Part shown: in pieces, positions 1-8,510 of the stretch
Layout: the number at the start of each line of letters is the position of its first letter
Numbering within the stretch: position 1 is the first letter of the stretch
DNA from: Oscillospiraceae bacterium
Lineage (GTDB): Bacteria; Bacillota; Clostridia; Oscillospirales; Ruminococcaceae
Direction: 5' to 3'
NCBI GenBank assembly: GCA_009777445.1
Contig: WRLV01000016.1
Span: 1 to 35,502, forward strand
DNA length: 35,502 nucleotides
Made by a program: the position numbers and the translations under genes
Notes under the pieces: model-generated
Seen by the model: the letters and a program-made list of their open reading frames with translations, nothing else
The model's database searches: none
What the model was told of the DNA's origin: nothing

Positions 1-1176
1 TATGGCTTGCCGCTTAAATCTGCCAGCGGCGGCTCGCCGCTTAAAAATGATATTGCGGTGATTTATGCTTTGCGCCCTTGTGTGGCGGCGGCGGTTTATA
101 CACAAAATAAAGTTAAGGGAGCGCCGATTATTGTTACCGAGCGACACCTGAAAGACTCAAAGGCACAAGCGATTGTGGCTAATTCGGGGAATGCCAATAC
201 CTGTAACGCGAATGGCATTGAAATTGCCGAAAAGGTCTGTGAAATTACAGCCGCAGAGCTTAATATAAAAAAAGAAGACGTTATCGTTGCTTCAACCGGC
301 GTTATCGGGCAACCTTTGACTATGACTCCTTTTGAGGAACATCTTCCCGCTCTTTGCGCAAGTCTCACTGAATTCGGAAGTTTAGAAGCGTGCAGTGCAA
401 TCATGACTACCGACACCACGAAAAAGCAAGCGGCGGTGGAATTTACCCTAAACGGGAAACCTTGCCGAATCGGGGGAATAGCAAAGGGCAGCGGAATGAT
501 AAACCCCAACATGGCGACTATGCTCTGCTTTATAACCACTGATGTTTCAATAAACGATGAAATGCTTAAATTGGCTTTAAGTGAAGCCGCAAACGTAACA
601 TTTAACCGCGTGTGCGTTGACGGTGACACCTCAACTAATGACATGGCGACAATAATGGCATCAGGCGCGGCAGGAAACGTTGAGATTATCAGCGAAAATG
701 AAGATTATGAAGTATTTTTCGGCGGCCTGTATGCGGTTATGACCAACTTAGCGCGAGAAATGGCGCGTGACGGTGAGGGAGCGACAAAACTAATCGAATG
801 TCTTGTGGTGAACGCGCCCGACACTTTAACGGCACATGTTATTTCAAAGTCGGTAATAAGCAGCAGTCTTGTTAAAACGGCAATCTTTGCGGCAGATGCC
901 AACTGGGGGAGAATTCTTTGCGCTATAGGATATGCCGATGCCCAATTCGACATAGACAAGGTTTCAGTAGACTTAATATCACAAGCAGGAAGAATAAGAG
1001 TCTGTGAAAACGGAAGCGGCATTGAATTTTCAGAAGGCAAAGCGCATAACATACTCTTAGAGGATGAAATCACAATCTACATTGACGTTAACTCTCAAGG
1101 TGAGGGCGAAGCCGTTGCGTGGGGCTGTGACCTATCTTATGACTATATCAAAATAAACGCTGAATATAGAACCTGA
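1..1176 (+). CDS. argJ: Bifunctional ornithine acetyltransferase / N-acetylglutamate synthase, 5' end cut by window
   Basis: Transfers acetyl from N-acetylornithine to glutamate in the cyclic arginine pathway; the bifunctional form can also use acetyl-CoA. The reading frame is open to base 1, so the first ~20 residues lie outside the window. Family marks seen: AAAVYTQNKVKGAP near the N-terminus, ANSGNANTCN, and the self-cleavage region PNMATML, whose Thr (codon 517-519) is the expected nucleophile of the mature beta chain. The rest matches the usual ArgJ length. An extra SASGGSP segment (bases 19-42) sits in the N-terminal region where relatives have a short AGIKK-type loop; it looks like an inserted palindromic element. 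argB follows after 29 nt, so it is co-transcribed with argB-argD-argF; argC is expected upstream. Confidence 0.95.
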   Translation, partial: YGLPLKSASGGSPLKNDIAVIYALRPCVAAAVYTQNKVKGAPIIVTERHLKDSKAQAIVANSGNANTCNANGIEIAEKVCEITAAELNIKKEDVIVASTGVIGQPLTMTPFEEHLPALCASLTEFGSLEACSAIMTTDTTKKQAAVEFTLNGKPCRIGGIAKGSGMINPNMATMLCFITTDVSINDEMLKLALSEAANVTFNRVCVDGDTSTNDMATIMASGAAGNVEIISENEDYEVFFGGLYAVMTNLAREMARDGEGATKLIECLVVNAPDTLTAHVISKSVISSSLVKTAIFAADANWGRILCAIGYADAQFDIDKVSVDLISQAGRIRVCENGSGIEFSEGKAHNILLEDEITIYIDVNSQGEGEAVAWGCDLSYDYIKINAEYRT

Positions 1177-1205
1177 ATTTATGCAGAAAGGGTAGGCTTA
1201 AAAAT

Positions 1206-2054
1206 ATGAAAAATGAAAGACGTTCACAAATACTTATAGAGGCGTTGCCGTATATACAGGAATATCGCGATAAAATTGTGGTGGTTAAATATGGCGGCAA
1301 TGCGATGATTGACAACGATTTAAAGATGAAGGTTATGTCTGATGTAGTGCTTTTATCGTTAGTCGGCATTAAAATCGTGTTAGTTCACGGTGGTGGGCCT
1401 GAAATTAACGCCATGCTGAAAAAAGTCGGCAAAGAGAGCAGCTTTGTTAACGGTCTACGCCATACCGATAAGGAAACCATGGATATAGTGCAGATGGTGC
1501 TTTGTGGAAAGGTGAACAAAGATTTAGTCGAGCTTTTGCATTGTCACGGCGGCAAAGCTTTAGGGCTTTGCGGATTGGACGGCCACATGATTGAAGCGCG
1601 GCAATTATCCAAGGAATTAGGCTATGTGGGAGCCATTACTAAGGTGAACACCGACAGCATAGCAACGGCATTGAACACCGGTTATATTCCGGTTGTTTCC
1701 ACAGTGGCATCGGGTGATGATGGGACTGTCTATAACATTAACGCAGACGTTGCCGCCGCTCAAATCGCGTCGGCGTTGGGGGCGAGCAACCTCATTCTTA
1801 TGACCGACATCATCGGGCTTTTGAGGGATAAAGACGATGAAACCACATTAATTAAACGTGTTCATGTGAGTGACGTTCCGCTTTTAAAAACCCAAGGCAT
1901 AGTGTCGGGCGGCATGTTGCCCAAAATTGATTGTTGCGTTGAAGCAGTGCGGCGCGGTGTAAAGAAAACCAACATCATTGACGGCAGAATACCACATTCA
2001 ATTTTAATAGAGCTGTTAACCAGTGAAGGCGTGGGGACTATGATACTTGACTGA
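1206..2054 (+). CDS. argB: Acetylglutamate kinase
   Basis: Phosphorylates N-acetylglutamate, the second step of arginine synthesis, in the cytoplasm. The 282-residue protein has the amino-acid-kinase fold signatures: VVKYGGNAM near residue 27, LVHGGGPEIN near 60, and a C-terminal segment with GGMLPK near 237 and the adenine-binding region after it. Length is normal for ArgB. The start is ATG 1206, preceded by AGAAAGGG (1185-1192) at 13 nt. It lies 29 nt after argJ and is followed by a 115-nt gap with a heptamer-repeat/hairpin element before argD, which could modulate distal expression of the operon. Confidence 0.97.
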   Translation: MKNERRSQILIEALPYIQEYRDKIVVVKYGGNAMIDNDLKMKVMSDVVLLSLVGIKIVLVHGGGPEINAMLKKVGKESSFVNGLRHTDKETMDIVQMVLCGKVNKDLVELLHCHGGKALGLCGLDGHMIEARQLSKELGYVGAITKVNTDSIATALNTGYIPVVSTVASGDDGTVYNINADVAAAQIASALGASNLILMTDIIGLLRDKDDETTLIKRVHVSDVPLLKTQGIVSGGMLPKIDCCVEAVRRGVKKTNIIDGRIPHSILIELLTSEGVGTMILD

Positions 2055-2153
2055 CGAACAGTTGACAGTTGACAATTGACAATTGACGAACAATTGACAA
2101 TGTACAATTGACAATTGACAATTGTGGAGTCGCCGTTGGCGACGGATTTAAAT
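2055..2153 (+). repeat. Composite intergenic repeat: TTGACAR heptamer array plus GTCGCC/GGCGAC hairpin
   Basis: The argB-argD gap is almost wholly repeats: about nine imperfect copies of the heptamer TTGACAR, then the junction ATTGTGG and a hairpin GTCGCC-GTT-GGCGAC (2129-2143) followed by GGATTTAAAT. The same array-then-hairpin order recurs at 33411-33510 and 33970-34080. The part from 2090 to 2122 is nearly identical to the 3' end of the pectate lyase gene at 8452-8487. It lies inside a likely operon and has no T-tract, so it is not a classical terminator. Confidence 0.85.
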
Positions 2154-2169
2154 TCAGAAAGGATAAAAA

Positions 2170-3336
2170 ATGGATATAAAAGAAGTGTATGATAAGTTTG
2201 TTATGGATACGTATGGACGGACTGGGCTTTGTGTTGAGTCGGGTAGTGGTAGTGTTGCCGTTGGCGATGATGGGGTTGACTATATCGACTTTGGTTCGGG
2301 AATTGCTACTAACTCGTTGGGTTTTTGTGACAGCGACTGGGTTTATGCGGTTTGTGAACAGACTAAGGCGTTGCAACATACGTCTAACTATTATTATAAT
2401 GTCCCTTGTGGGCTGTTTGCCGCGAAATTATGTGAAATAACCGGTTATGATAAAGTCTTTTTCGGCAATTCGGGCGCGGAAGCTAACGAGTGCGCACTCA
2501 AACTTGCACGCAAATATAGCTTTGATAAGTACGGGCGAAAAGACAGGGGTACGGTAATAACCCTCACCAACTCTTTTCACGGCAGAACGCTTTCCACCTT
2601 AGCGGCGACGGGGCAGGATACTTTTCACAATTATTTCTACCCATTCCCCCCCGGATTTGAATATGTCAAAACGAATGACATTGATGAGCTTAAAAGCAAA
2701 ATAAACGCCGATACTTGCGCAATTATGTTTGAATATATTCAGGGTGAGGGCGGTGTAATTCCTCTTACAAGTGAGTTTGTTGATGCTATTTTCGAGTTGG
2801 CAAGAGAGCATGATTTAGTGACTATAGCCGATGAAGTCCAGACGGGAGTAGGGCGCACCGGCGAATTTTCAGCAGGCACTCATTATGGCAAAAAAGCGGA
2901 CATCTCCACCTTTGCTAAGGGTTTAGGCGGCGGATTGCCAATCGGCGTTTGCGCGGCGGCGAGTGGGTTTTCAACTGTCTTGACTAAAGGCACACACGGT
3001 TCAACTTTCGGAGGGAATCCTGTTGTTTGTGCGGGTGGAATGTCAGTGCTGAAAAAAGTGTCTGAGCCTGAATTTTTAAGGCGTGTAAGAGAAAAAGGGC
3101 AGCGCATTACAGCCGCACTTAAAGAGTTCGGAAAAGTTAAAAGTATAAGCGGCAAGGGGCTTATGTTCGGGCTTGAACTAACGGGCATAACCGCCGTTGA
3201 AGCCATGAACCAATGCGCAAAGCAAGGGCTGTTGGTGTTAACGGCGAAAGATAAATTGAGGCTTTTGCCGCCGCTAAACATCTCAGATGAAAACATAGAC
3301 AAAGCAATTATTATATTAAAAAATATATTAAATTAA
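2170..3336 (+). CDS. argD: Acetylornithine aminotransferase
   Basis: PLP-dependent aminotransferase that converts N-acetylglutamate semialdehyde to N-acetylornithine. The 388-residue length is standard for class III aminotransferases of this type. Visible motifs: FGNSGAEANECALKLAR (PLP phosphate contact), FHGRT, DEVQTGVGRTG (cofactor-binding Asp and substrate loop), and STFAKGLGGG, whose Lys250 should form the Schiff base. Start ATG 2170 has AGAAAGGA ending at 2163, only 6 nt away, the shortest spacing among the AGAAAGG sites here. It sits between argB and argF, so acetylornithine rather than another aminotransferase role is the natural reading, although some ArgD proteins are bifunctional (succinyldiaminopimelate). 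Confidence 0.95.
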   Translation: MDIKEVYDKFVMDTYGRTGLCVESGSGSVAVGDDGVDYIDFGSGIATNSLGFCDSDWVYAVCEQTKALQHTSNYYYNVPCGLFAAKLCEITGYDKVFFGNSGAEANECALKLARKYSFDKYGRKDRGTVITLTNSFHGRTLSTLAATGQDTFHNYFYPFPPGFEYVKTNDIDELKSKINADTCAIMFEYIQGEGGVIPLTSEFVDAIFELAREHDLVTIADEVQTGVGRTGEFSAGTHYGKKADISTFAKGLGGGLPIGVCAAASGFSTVLTKGTHGSTFGGNPVVCAGGMSVLKKVSEPEFLRRVREKGQRITAALKEFGKVKSISGKGLMFGLELTGITAVEAMNQCAKQGLLVLTAKDKLRLLPPLNISDENIDKAIIILKNILN

Positions 3337-3366
3337 ATATTTATAAGAAAGGGCATGTTTAAAATC

Positions 3367-4269
3367 ATGAAGCATTTATTAAAACTGTCAGACTTAACCA
3401 AGAAAGAAATTTTAAGCCTTCTTAATCTTGCCGACCAGTTAAAGTACGAACACAAGCACGGCATTCCGCACAGTCTTTTAAAAGGAAAGACGTTGGGAAT
3501 GATTTTCCAGAAATCCTCAACGAGAACGCGTGTTTCGTTTGAGGCAGGAATGTACCAGCTTGGCGGTTACGCAATGTTTTTGTCATCTAACGACCTTCAA
3601 ATCGGAAGAGGTGAGCCTGTCGAAGACACAGCGCGGACATTGTCACGCTATATTGACGGCATAATGATAAGAACTTTTGAGCAAAAAGAAGTGGAAAGTC
3701 TTGCAGAATACGGAAACATTCCGGTTATAAACGGGCTGACTGATTTTGCGCACCCTTGTCAAGTGTTGGCAGACCTTATGACTGTGAGGGAATATAAAAA
3801 CAGGCTTGACGGGCTTAAGCTTTGCTATATAGGTGACGGGAACAACATGGCTAACTCACTCACTGTGGGCGGCTTAAAGGTGGGAATGAAGGTATCACTT
3901 GCTATTCCTAAAGGTTATGAGCCTGACGAAAAGGTTTTAGCTTTTGCTGAAAGTCATTCCGACTTTGAATTATTGCATGAACCCATGGTCGCCGCCACAA
4001 ATGCCGATGTAGTAATCACCGACGTTTGGGCATCAATGGGCATGGAGAAAGAGCAAGAACAAAGAATAGCAGACTTCAAAGGCTATCAAGTGAATCGCGA
4101 GTTGATGGCAGTCGCAAAACCCGATGCAATGGTAATGCACTGTCTGCCGGCGCACAGAGAAGAAGAAATCACCACCGAAATATTTGAAAAGCACGCAAAA
4201 GAAATTTTCGATGAAGCAGAAAACCGCCTTCACGCACAAAAGGCAGTATTGGTGAAGTTAATGGGATAA
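3367..4269 (+). CDS. argF: Ornithine carbamoyltransferase
   Basis: Condenses ornithine with carbamoyl phosphate to citrulline. About 300 residues, as usual. Motifs in order: SSTRTRVSFE (carbamoyl-phosphate site), HPCQVLAD, the SMG loop in DVWASMGME (ornithine binding) and HCLPAHREEE, whose Cys/His/Asp-type cluster is diagnostic for OTCase rather than aspartate carbamoyltransferase. Two in-frame starts exist: ATG 3355, one base after AGAAAGGG (3346-3353), and ATG 3367 at 13 nt. The second matches the spacing of argB and other genes here and gives a conventional N-terminus (MKHLLKL), so I chose it. It ends the arginine cluster. Confidence 0.96.
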   Translation: MKHLLKLSDLTKKEILSLLNLADQLKYEHKHGIPHSLLKGKTLGMIFQKSSTRTRVSFEAGMYQLGGYAMFLSSNDLQIGRGEPVEDTARTLSRYIDGIMIRTFEQKEVESLAEYGNIPVINGLTDFAHPCQVLADLMTVREYKNRLDGLKLCYIGDGNNMANSLTVGGLKVGMKVSLAIPKGYEPDEKVLAFAESHSDFELLHEPMVAATNADVVITDVWASMGMEKEQEQRIADFKGYQVNRELMAVAKPDAMVMHCLPAHREEEITTEIFEKHAKEIFDEAENRLHAQKAVLVKLMG

Positions 4270-4296
4270 AACGCCAGAAAGGGCATGTCTAAAAAG

Positions 4297-5457
4297 ATGA
4301 ACTATATTTTAATGCACAAAAATGTTCCCGTTGTGGAAATGGATATAGATGAGAGCAGAGGGATTATAAGGGATTTAGGCGAGGTTATGGAAAAAGAACA
4401 CGCGCCCATCTCAACAATAGATAAAAACGGAAATATAAGTTTGGGGTTTTTAGTTGACTGGTGGAGAGGGCGCGCAATTCCCGCGAGCAGACAACATATA
4501 CAAGAAATGTTGGTTGAGTTAGAAATGAAAACGCCCGGCGAATTAGTGACAAAAGCTTTTGGGCTTTCGTTGTCTGACCAGTATTGGGTTAATCCCTTAA
4601 ATAATAGCGTTAAATGGAAAGACGTTAACTTTTTTCATAATGAGTTTTCTGAAGATTTGGGAAAACATCTTTTAGGCGAATTATCAGGCTCTAAAGACAT
4701 GAATATGATAGCACCGGATAATACATCTGACGGGTGGCTTGGGAAGAGATGGAAAATAAAAGACAAAATAAGAGTGCTGAGAAAAGGAGGAAGTAAGCCG
4801 TTTTATCAAGAACCTTTCAATGAAGCATTTGCATCAAGGTTAATGAAACACTTAGGCGTAAGAGCGGTAAGTTATACTGTAGACTATATGAGCGAGAAGT
4901 GTTTCAGCGAGTGCGCTAATTTCATAACAGACAACACAGAACTTGTCACGGCTTATTATATAAGTGCAATAAAGAAAAAGTCAAACAATGTCTCTGATTA
5001 TGAGCATTTTATAGCTTGCTGTGAGGAGTTGGGTGTTGAAAATGTTCGCGCCGATTTAGACAAGTTAATCACTATTGACTATCTTTTGGTTAACACAGAC
5101 AGACACTGGACAAACTTTGGGGCAATAAGAAATGCGGACACGTTAAAGTGGCTACACATGAGTCCCGTATATGACACCGGCACGTCTTTGTGGTGTGATT
5201 TAGATATGGACGAAATATCGAGAGATAAGAATTATAAATCAAAAATGTTCAGAAGCACTCATGAAGGGCAGCTCAAATTAGTTAAAGACTTCTCGTGGTT
5301 GAGCGTAGACAAATTGAGAGATACCACAGACATTTTTAATGAAGTGCTTAAAGAAAGCGGCGAGTTCTATGACAAAAAAAGAATGGATTTAATTTGCCGA
5401 AAGTTAGGTCAAAGGGTGGATGACTTAGTGAATGTTATTACTAAAGTCGAGAATTAA
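4297..5457 (+). CDS. HipA-like serine/threonine kinase-fold protein
   Basis: The C-terminal half carries HipA-family kinase signatures: a glycine-rich/ATP segment near DGWLGKRWKI, LRKGGSKPFYQEPFNEAFASRL (nucleotide Lys region), the catalytic loop NTDRHWTNFG with D268, H270 and N273, and the metal-binding PVYDTGTS with D293 (numbering from ATG 4297). HipA proteins phosphorylate translation factors such as glutamyl-tRNA synthetase; the substrate here is unknown. No HipB-type DNA-binding partner adjoins it, and the N-terminal ~140 residues do not look like the usual HipA N-terminus. ATG 4285 is one base from AGAAAGGG, so ATG 4297 (13-nt spacing) is preferred. It follows argF by 27 nt (15 nt from 4285), implying co-transcription with arginine genes. 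Confidence 0.75.
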   Translation: MNYILMHKNVPVVEMDIDESRGIIRDLGEVMEKEHAPISTIDKNGNISLGFLVDWWRGRAIPASRQHIQEMLVELEMKTPGELVTKAFGLSLSDQYWVNPLNNSVKWKDVNFFHNEFSEDLGKHLLGELSGSKDMNMIAPDNTSDGWLGKRWKIKDKIRVLRKGGSKPFYQEPFNEAFASRLMKHLGVRAVSYTVDYMSEKCFSECANFITDNTELVTAYYISAIKKKSNNVSDYEHFIACCEELGVENVRADLDKLITIDYLLVNTDRHWTNFGAIRNADTLKWLHMSPVYDTGTSLWCDLDMDEISRDKNYKSKMFRSTHEGQLKLVKDFSWLSVDKLRDTTDIFNEVLKESGEFYDKKRMDLICRKLGQRVDDLVNVITKVEN

Positions 5458-5493
5458 AGGCACCTCCATGGTGTAGAAAGGAATGGTTTTAAG

Positions 5494-8475
5494 ATGAAAC
5501 GTTTTTCGACTGTCGCTTTGGCGATTTTGCTCTTGTTTTCTTGCTTTAGCTCTTCTGCCGCTTTTAGTGGGAATGTCGAGACTGCCGTCAGCCACGAGAG
5601 CGAAATAACACCGACTTATTCTCTCACGCAAACAGAGTTTACAACACCACCGGCGGCAAACCCCAAAGAGCGAGTCACGGGAATGATTACCGGGCTTCGC
5701 TTTCTGCCGGACGAAGAGTTCAGAAATGTTGTGTATGCCGCCCCTAACGGCACAGCGCAAGGCGAAGGCACAAAAGCAGAGCCTTTAAGCATAACAGCCG
5801 CGCTGTCAAGGGCGACTGACACACCCGGGATTACCATTTTGCTTTTAGACGGCACATATGTTATAGCCAACGCAAACCCGGGTTTAAGAATCACCACAAG
5901 TGGAACCGAAAATCGCTATAAAACCTTAAAGGCGGCTCATGGAGCAAATGTCAAACTTGACTTTTCGGCTTTGAGTAACGGCAACCGCGGATTACAGCTT
6001 AACGGCAGTTATTGGTATATCGCCGGTATTGAGTTCTACAACGCCGGCAACAACGGGTTGCGAATAGAAGGGCATTATAATGTCGTTGAACATTGCGTGT
6101 TTAACGCTAACCGTAATACAGGGCTTCATATAGGCGGCGGTGCCGAAACCGTTCCTGCGAGTTGGCCGCGTCATAACTACATAATAAACTGCACATCGTT
6201 TGACAGCATTGACCCGCGCCTTGAAGATGCCGACGGATTTGCGGCGAAACTTCAAGCGGGTGACGGCAATGTCTTTGACGGTTGTATTGCCTATAACAAC
6301 ATAGATGACGGTTGGGACTTTTACGCGCGAGCAACTAACGGCCCAATCGGAATACAAACCATTCAAAACAGCATTTGCGCGTGGAGCGGCGACACCACCG
6401 ACAAACAAGTCGAAAAATCAGGGGGAACAACCGAAGGCGGCGGCTTCAAGCTCGGCGGCGAAGCACAGCCGACACCGCATAAAGTCTATAACACCCTCTC
6501 GTTTGAAAATGGGCAACACAATTATACAGACAACAACAACCCCGGAGAGTTAACTGTAAAATACGCCACAAGTATTGACGGCGGTCAAAGCACTTCGAGA
6601 AGCCAAGGCAGACCATTCTCAATATACCGCACAAGCACGAGCAGTGTTTATGACGGCTTGTTAACAGTTCAAGGGGGAAAATCCAAATTTGACGGGGTAA
6701 ACACGGGCTATATGGATGCCCTTGTTGGCAGAATATCAAACTCTGTATATTATCGCGGCGAGTTCAGAAAAGTTGAGCCGAACGCCAACACCCCCATTAA
6801 CCAAGGAAGCATAATCCCGGGTGAAGTAATCACAGGGCCGACAGCCGATGATTTCGTAGAATTTGAGCCGCCCGAATACGGCGCGAACTTACACAGTTTA
6901 TGGAGAAACGAAAACGGCACGATTAACACCCACGGCTATATGGAAGTTAAAGAAACCAGCCCGTTTTACGGAATGGGCGCGGTGTTCAACGGCAACTACA
7001 CTGAACATAAAATCGGTGTGAGATTAATAAGCGAGCCTGAACCGGGGGACGACCCGGACGTTCCCATAATGACCGAAGAGAATGTCGCGCGCTCTCGCGA
7101 AAGAACAGCAACAGTTGAAGTCACCACAACACGAAACGGCACGATTTATTATAAAGTCACCGAAAGGGGAGAGCCACTGCCGTCAGCCAACGAAATACGC
7201 AATAACGGCAACGGGCGGCTGATAGTAGTCGGAATAACTACCCCCGACAAGCGAACGCTGAACGTTTCGGGAATGTCAGGGTTCTCCGCAAAAACCCTTC
7301 ATATTATTCAAGACAACAACGGAAAAGTCAGTGAGCCAATCGCGGTTAACCTCCCACCATTTATCCCCGGGGGCGGGACTCAAACCCTCGTCGATGTGTG
7401 GGACTTAGGCTGTAAACAACAAGACTACGGCAACGACCCAAACATCGTCATAACAAACCATATTCCCTATGATTTTTGGTTTAGTGTCACTGATGGAGAC
7501 CTGCCCGCCGGCACCACAACATGGGGGGACTTAAAACTCAATCACGCACAGCAAGACAGAATCAGATATTATGTTCAAGAAAACGTTTTGAGCGAAAGGT
7601 CAAGAGACTGGCAAGACCCCACGCGAACGGTTGAATATGCAGATGATAATTATGTCACCGATGGTTATTATTATACATACCTCGACCCCACAAAAACGAC
7701 TGGCAGCGTTGAGTTTAACGCTAAACAAGGCGATGTAATAGCCGCCTATCTTTCAAACAACAGGGTTGATAACAACTCGCGTGATTACAGGGCAGTGATT
7801 GAGAGAGCGGATTCTCAAAATGAGGAAGTGCTTTTAGATGAGGTTATAACCGCAAGACGTCCGGGCCCGGGACACGTTCACCCCGACAAGCCAACGTTAG
7901 AGAAAATCACCTTCATCGCGCCGTCAGACGGGGCTTATCTGCTTAATTTCCAAAGAATAGGCAGCGACCAGCCACCACGCTCTATTATAGCACGAATAAC
8001 CCGAACACGCGTTGTCAAAAACCCCACGAGTGTTAAATTCGACACTGCTGCAAACGGCAGTTTCAGTGTCAGCGTTGGCGACACACCAATTCAAAGCAAC
8101 ACCGAAATAGAAGAGGGGACAACCGTAACGCTGAACGCCACCCCCAACGATGGCTATCTATTTAAAGGTTGGCTGATTTGTGGGTTAGGGGTTGATTTTA
8201 ACAGTTCAACGACATTTGTCATGCCGTCTTATAACGTGATTATAGAGCCTATTTTTGGAGAGCCGTCAATAGGTGACTGCAACAATGACGGCAGAATTAA
8301 TATCGCCGACTTGACCTATCTCAAATACTCAATTGTCGGGCTTTTACCGCCAAACGAGCAATGCTTTATAACCGCGCCGAAAAGCGAAACAAAACCGCTT
8401 CCCGATGCAAGTGACATAACTAAGCTCAAACGGTTTTTGACAGGCATTGACGGACAATTGACAATGTACAATTGA
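5494..8475 (+). CDS. Secreted PL9-type pectate lyase with InlB-like repeat and C-terminal dockerin
   Basis: 993 residues with a signal peptide (MKR, hydrophobic 6-24). Residues ~75-500 form a right-handed beta-helix resembling polysaccharide lyase family 9 (Pel9A of Dickeya). D247, D271, D272 and D275 match the spacing of the known calcium-binding Asp set, and K319 in GGGFKLGG corresponds to the catalytic Lys. A middle region (~530-845) includes a chitobiase/Ig-like stretch and an unrecognised beta-rich domain. Residues ~850-920 resemble a divergent InlB-type repeat (TVTLNATPNDGYLFKGW). A dockerin begins at 927 with loop DCNNDGRINIAD and a degenerate second half. Expected to cleave pectate by beta-elimination outside the cell, possibly scaffold-bound. 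The last six codons and stop come from a heptamer repeat. AGAAAGG lies 12 nt before the start. Confidence 0.9.
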   Translation: MKRFSTVALAILLLFSCFSSSAAFSGNVETAVSHESEITPTYSLTQTEFTTPPAANPKERVTGMITGLRFLPDEEFRNVVYAAPNGTAQGEGTKAEPLSITAALSRATDTPGITILLLDGTYVIANANPGLRITTSGTENRYKTLKAAHGANVKLDFSALSNGNRGLQLNGSYWYIAGIEFYNAGNNGLRIEGHYNVVEHCVFNANRNTGLHIGGGAETVPASWPRHNYIINCTSFDSIDPRLEDADGFAAKLQAGDGNVFDGCIAYNNIDDGWDFYARATNGPIGIQTIQNSICAWSGDTTDKQVEKSGGTTEGGGFKLGGEAQPTPHKVYNTLSFENGQHNYTDNNNPGELTVKYATSIDGGQSTSRSQGRPFSIYRTSTSSVYDGLLTVQGGKSKFDGVNTGYMDALVGRISNSVYYRGEFRKVEPNANTPINQGSIIPGEVITGPTADDFVEFEPPEYGANLHSLWRNENGTINTHGYMEVKETSPFYGMGAVFNGNYTEHKIGVRLISEPEPGDDPDVPIMTEENVARSRERTATVEVTTTRNGTIYYKVTERGEPLPSANEIRNNGNGRLIVVGITTPDKRTLNVSGMSGFSAKTLHIIQDNNGKVSEPIAVNLPPFIPGGGTQTLVDVWDLGCKQQDYGNDPNIVITNHIPYDFWFSVTDGDLPAGTTTWGDLKLNHAQQDRIRYYVQENVLSERSRDWQDPTRTVEYADDNYVTDGYYYTYLDPTKTTGSVEFNAKQGDVIAAYLSNNRVDNNSRDYRAVIERADSQNEEVLLDEVITARRPGPGHVHPDKPTLEKITFIAPSDGAYLLNFQRIGSDQPPRSIIARITRTRVVKNPTSVKFDTAANGSFSVSVGDTPIQSNTEIEEGTTVTLNATPNDGYLFKGWLICGLGVDFNSSTTFVMPSYNVIIEPIFGEPSIGDCNNDGRINIADLTYLKYSIVGLLPPNEQCFITAPKSETKPLPDASDITKLKRFLTGIDGQLTMYN

Positions 8476-8487
8476 CAATTGACAATG
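8452..8487 (+). repeat. TTGACAR heptamer array overlapping the 3' end of the PL9 gene
   Basis: The segment starting ACAATTGACAATGTACAA is the same sequence as in the argB-argD gap (about 2090-2122). Here it supplies the terminal residues QLTMYN and the TGA stop (8473-8475) of the upstream gene and continues into the spacer before the next start at 8511. No hairpin module follows this copy. Confidence 0.85.
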
Positions 8488-8510
8488 ATTGATTTGAATG
8501 GAGGGCAATT

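Noticed and set aside
96-644. Long open frames on the opposite strand of argJ and many other genes
   Set aside because: They are antisense to well-supported genes and resemble no protein family.
2055-2125. Heptamer arrays as a CRISPR array
   Set aside because: The unit is 7 bp, in direct tandem without spacers, and similar arrays occur at many gaps; no cas genes are present.
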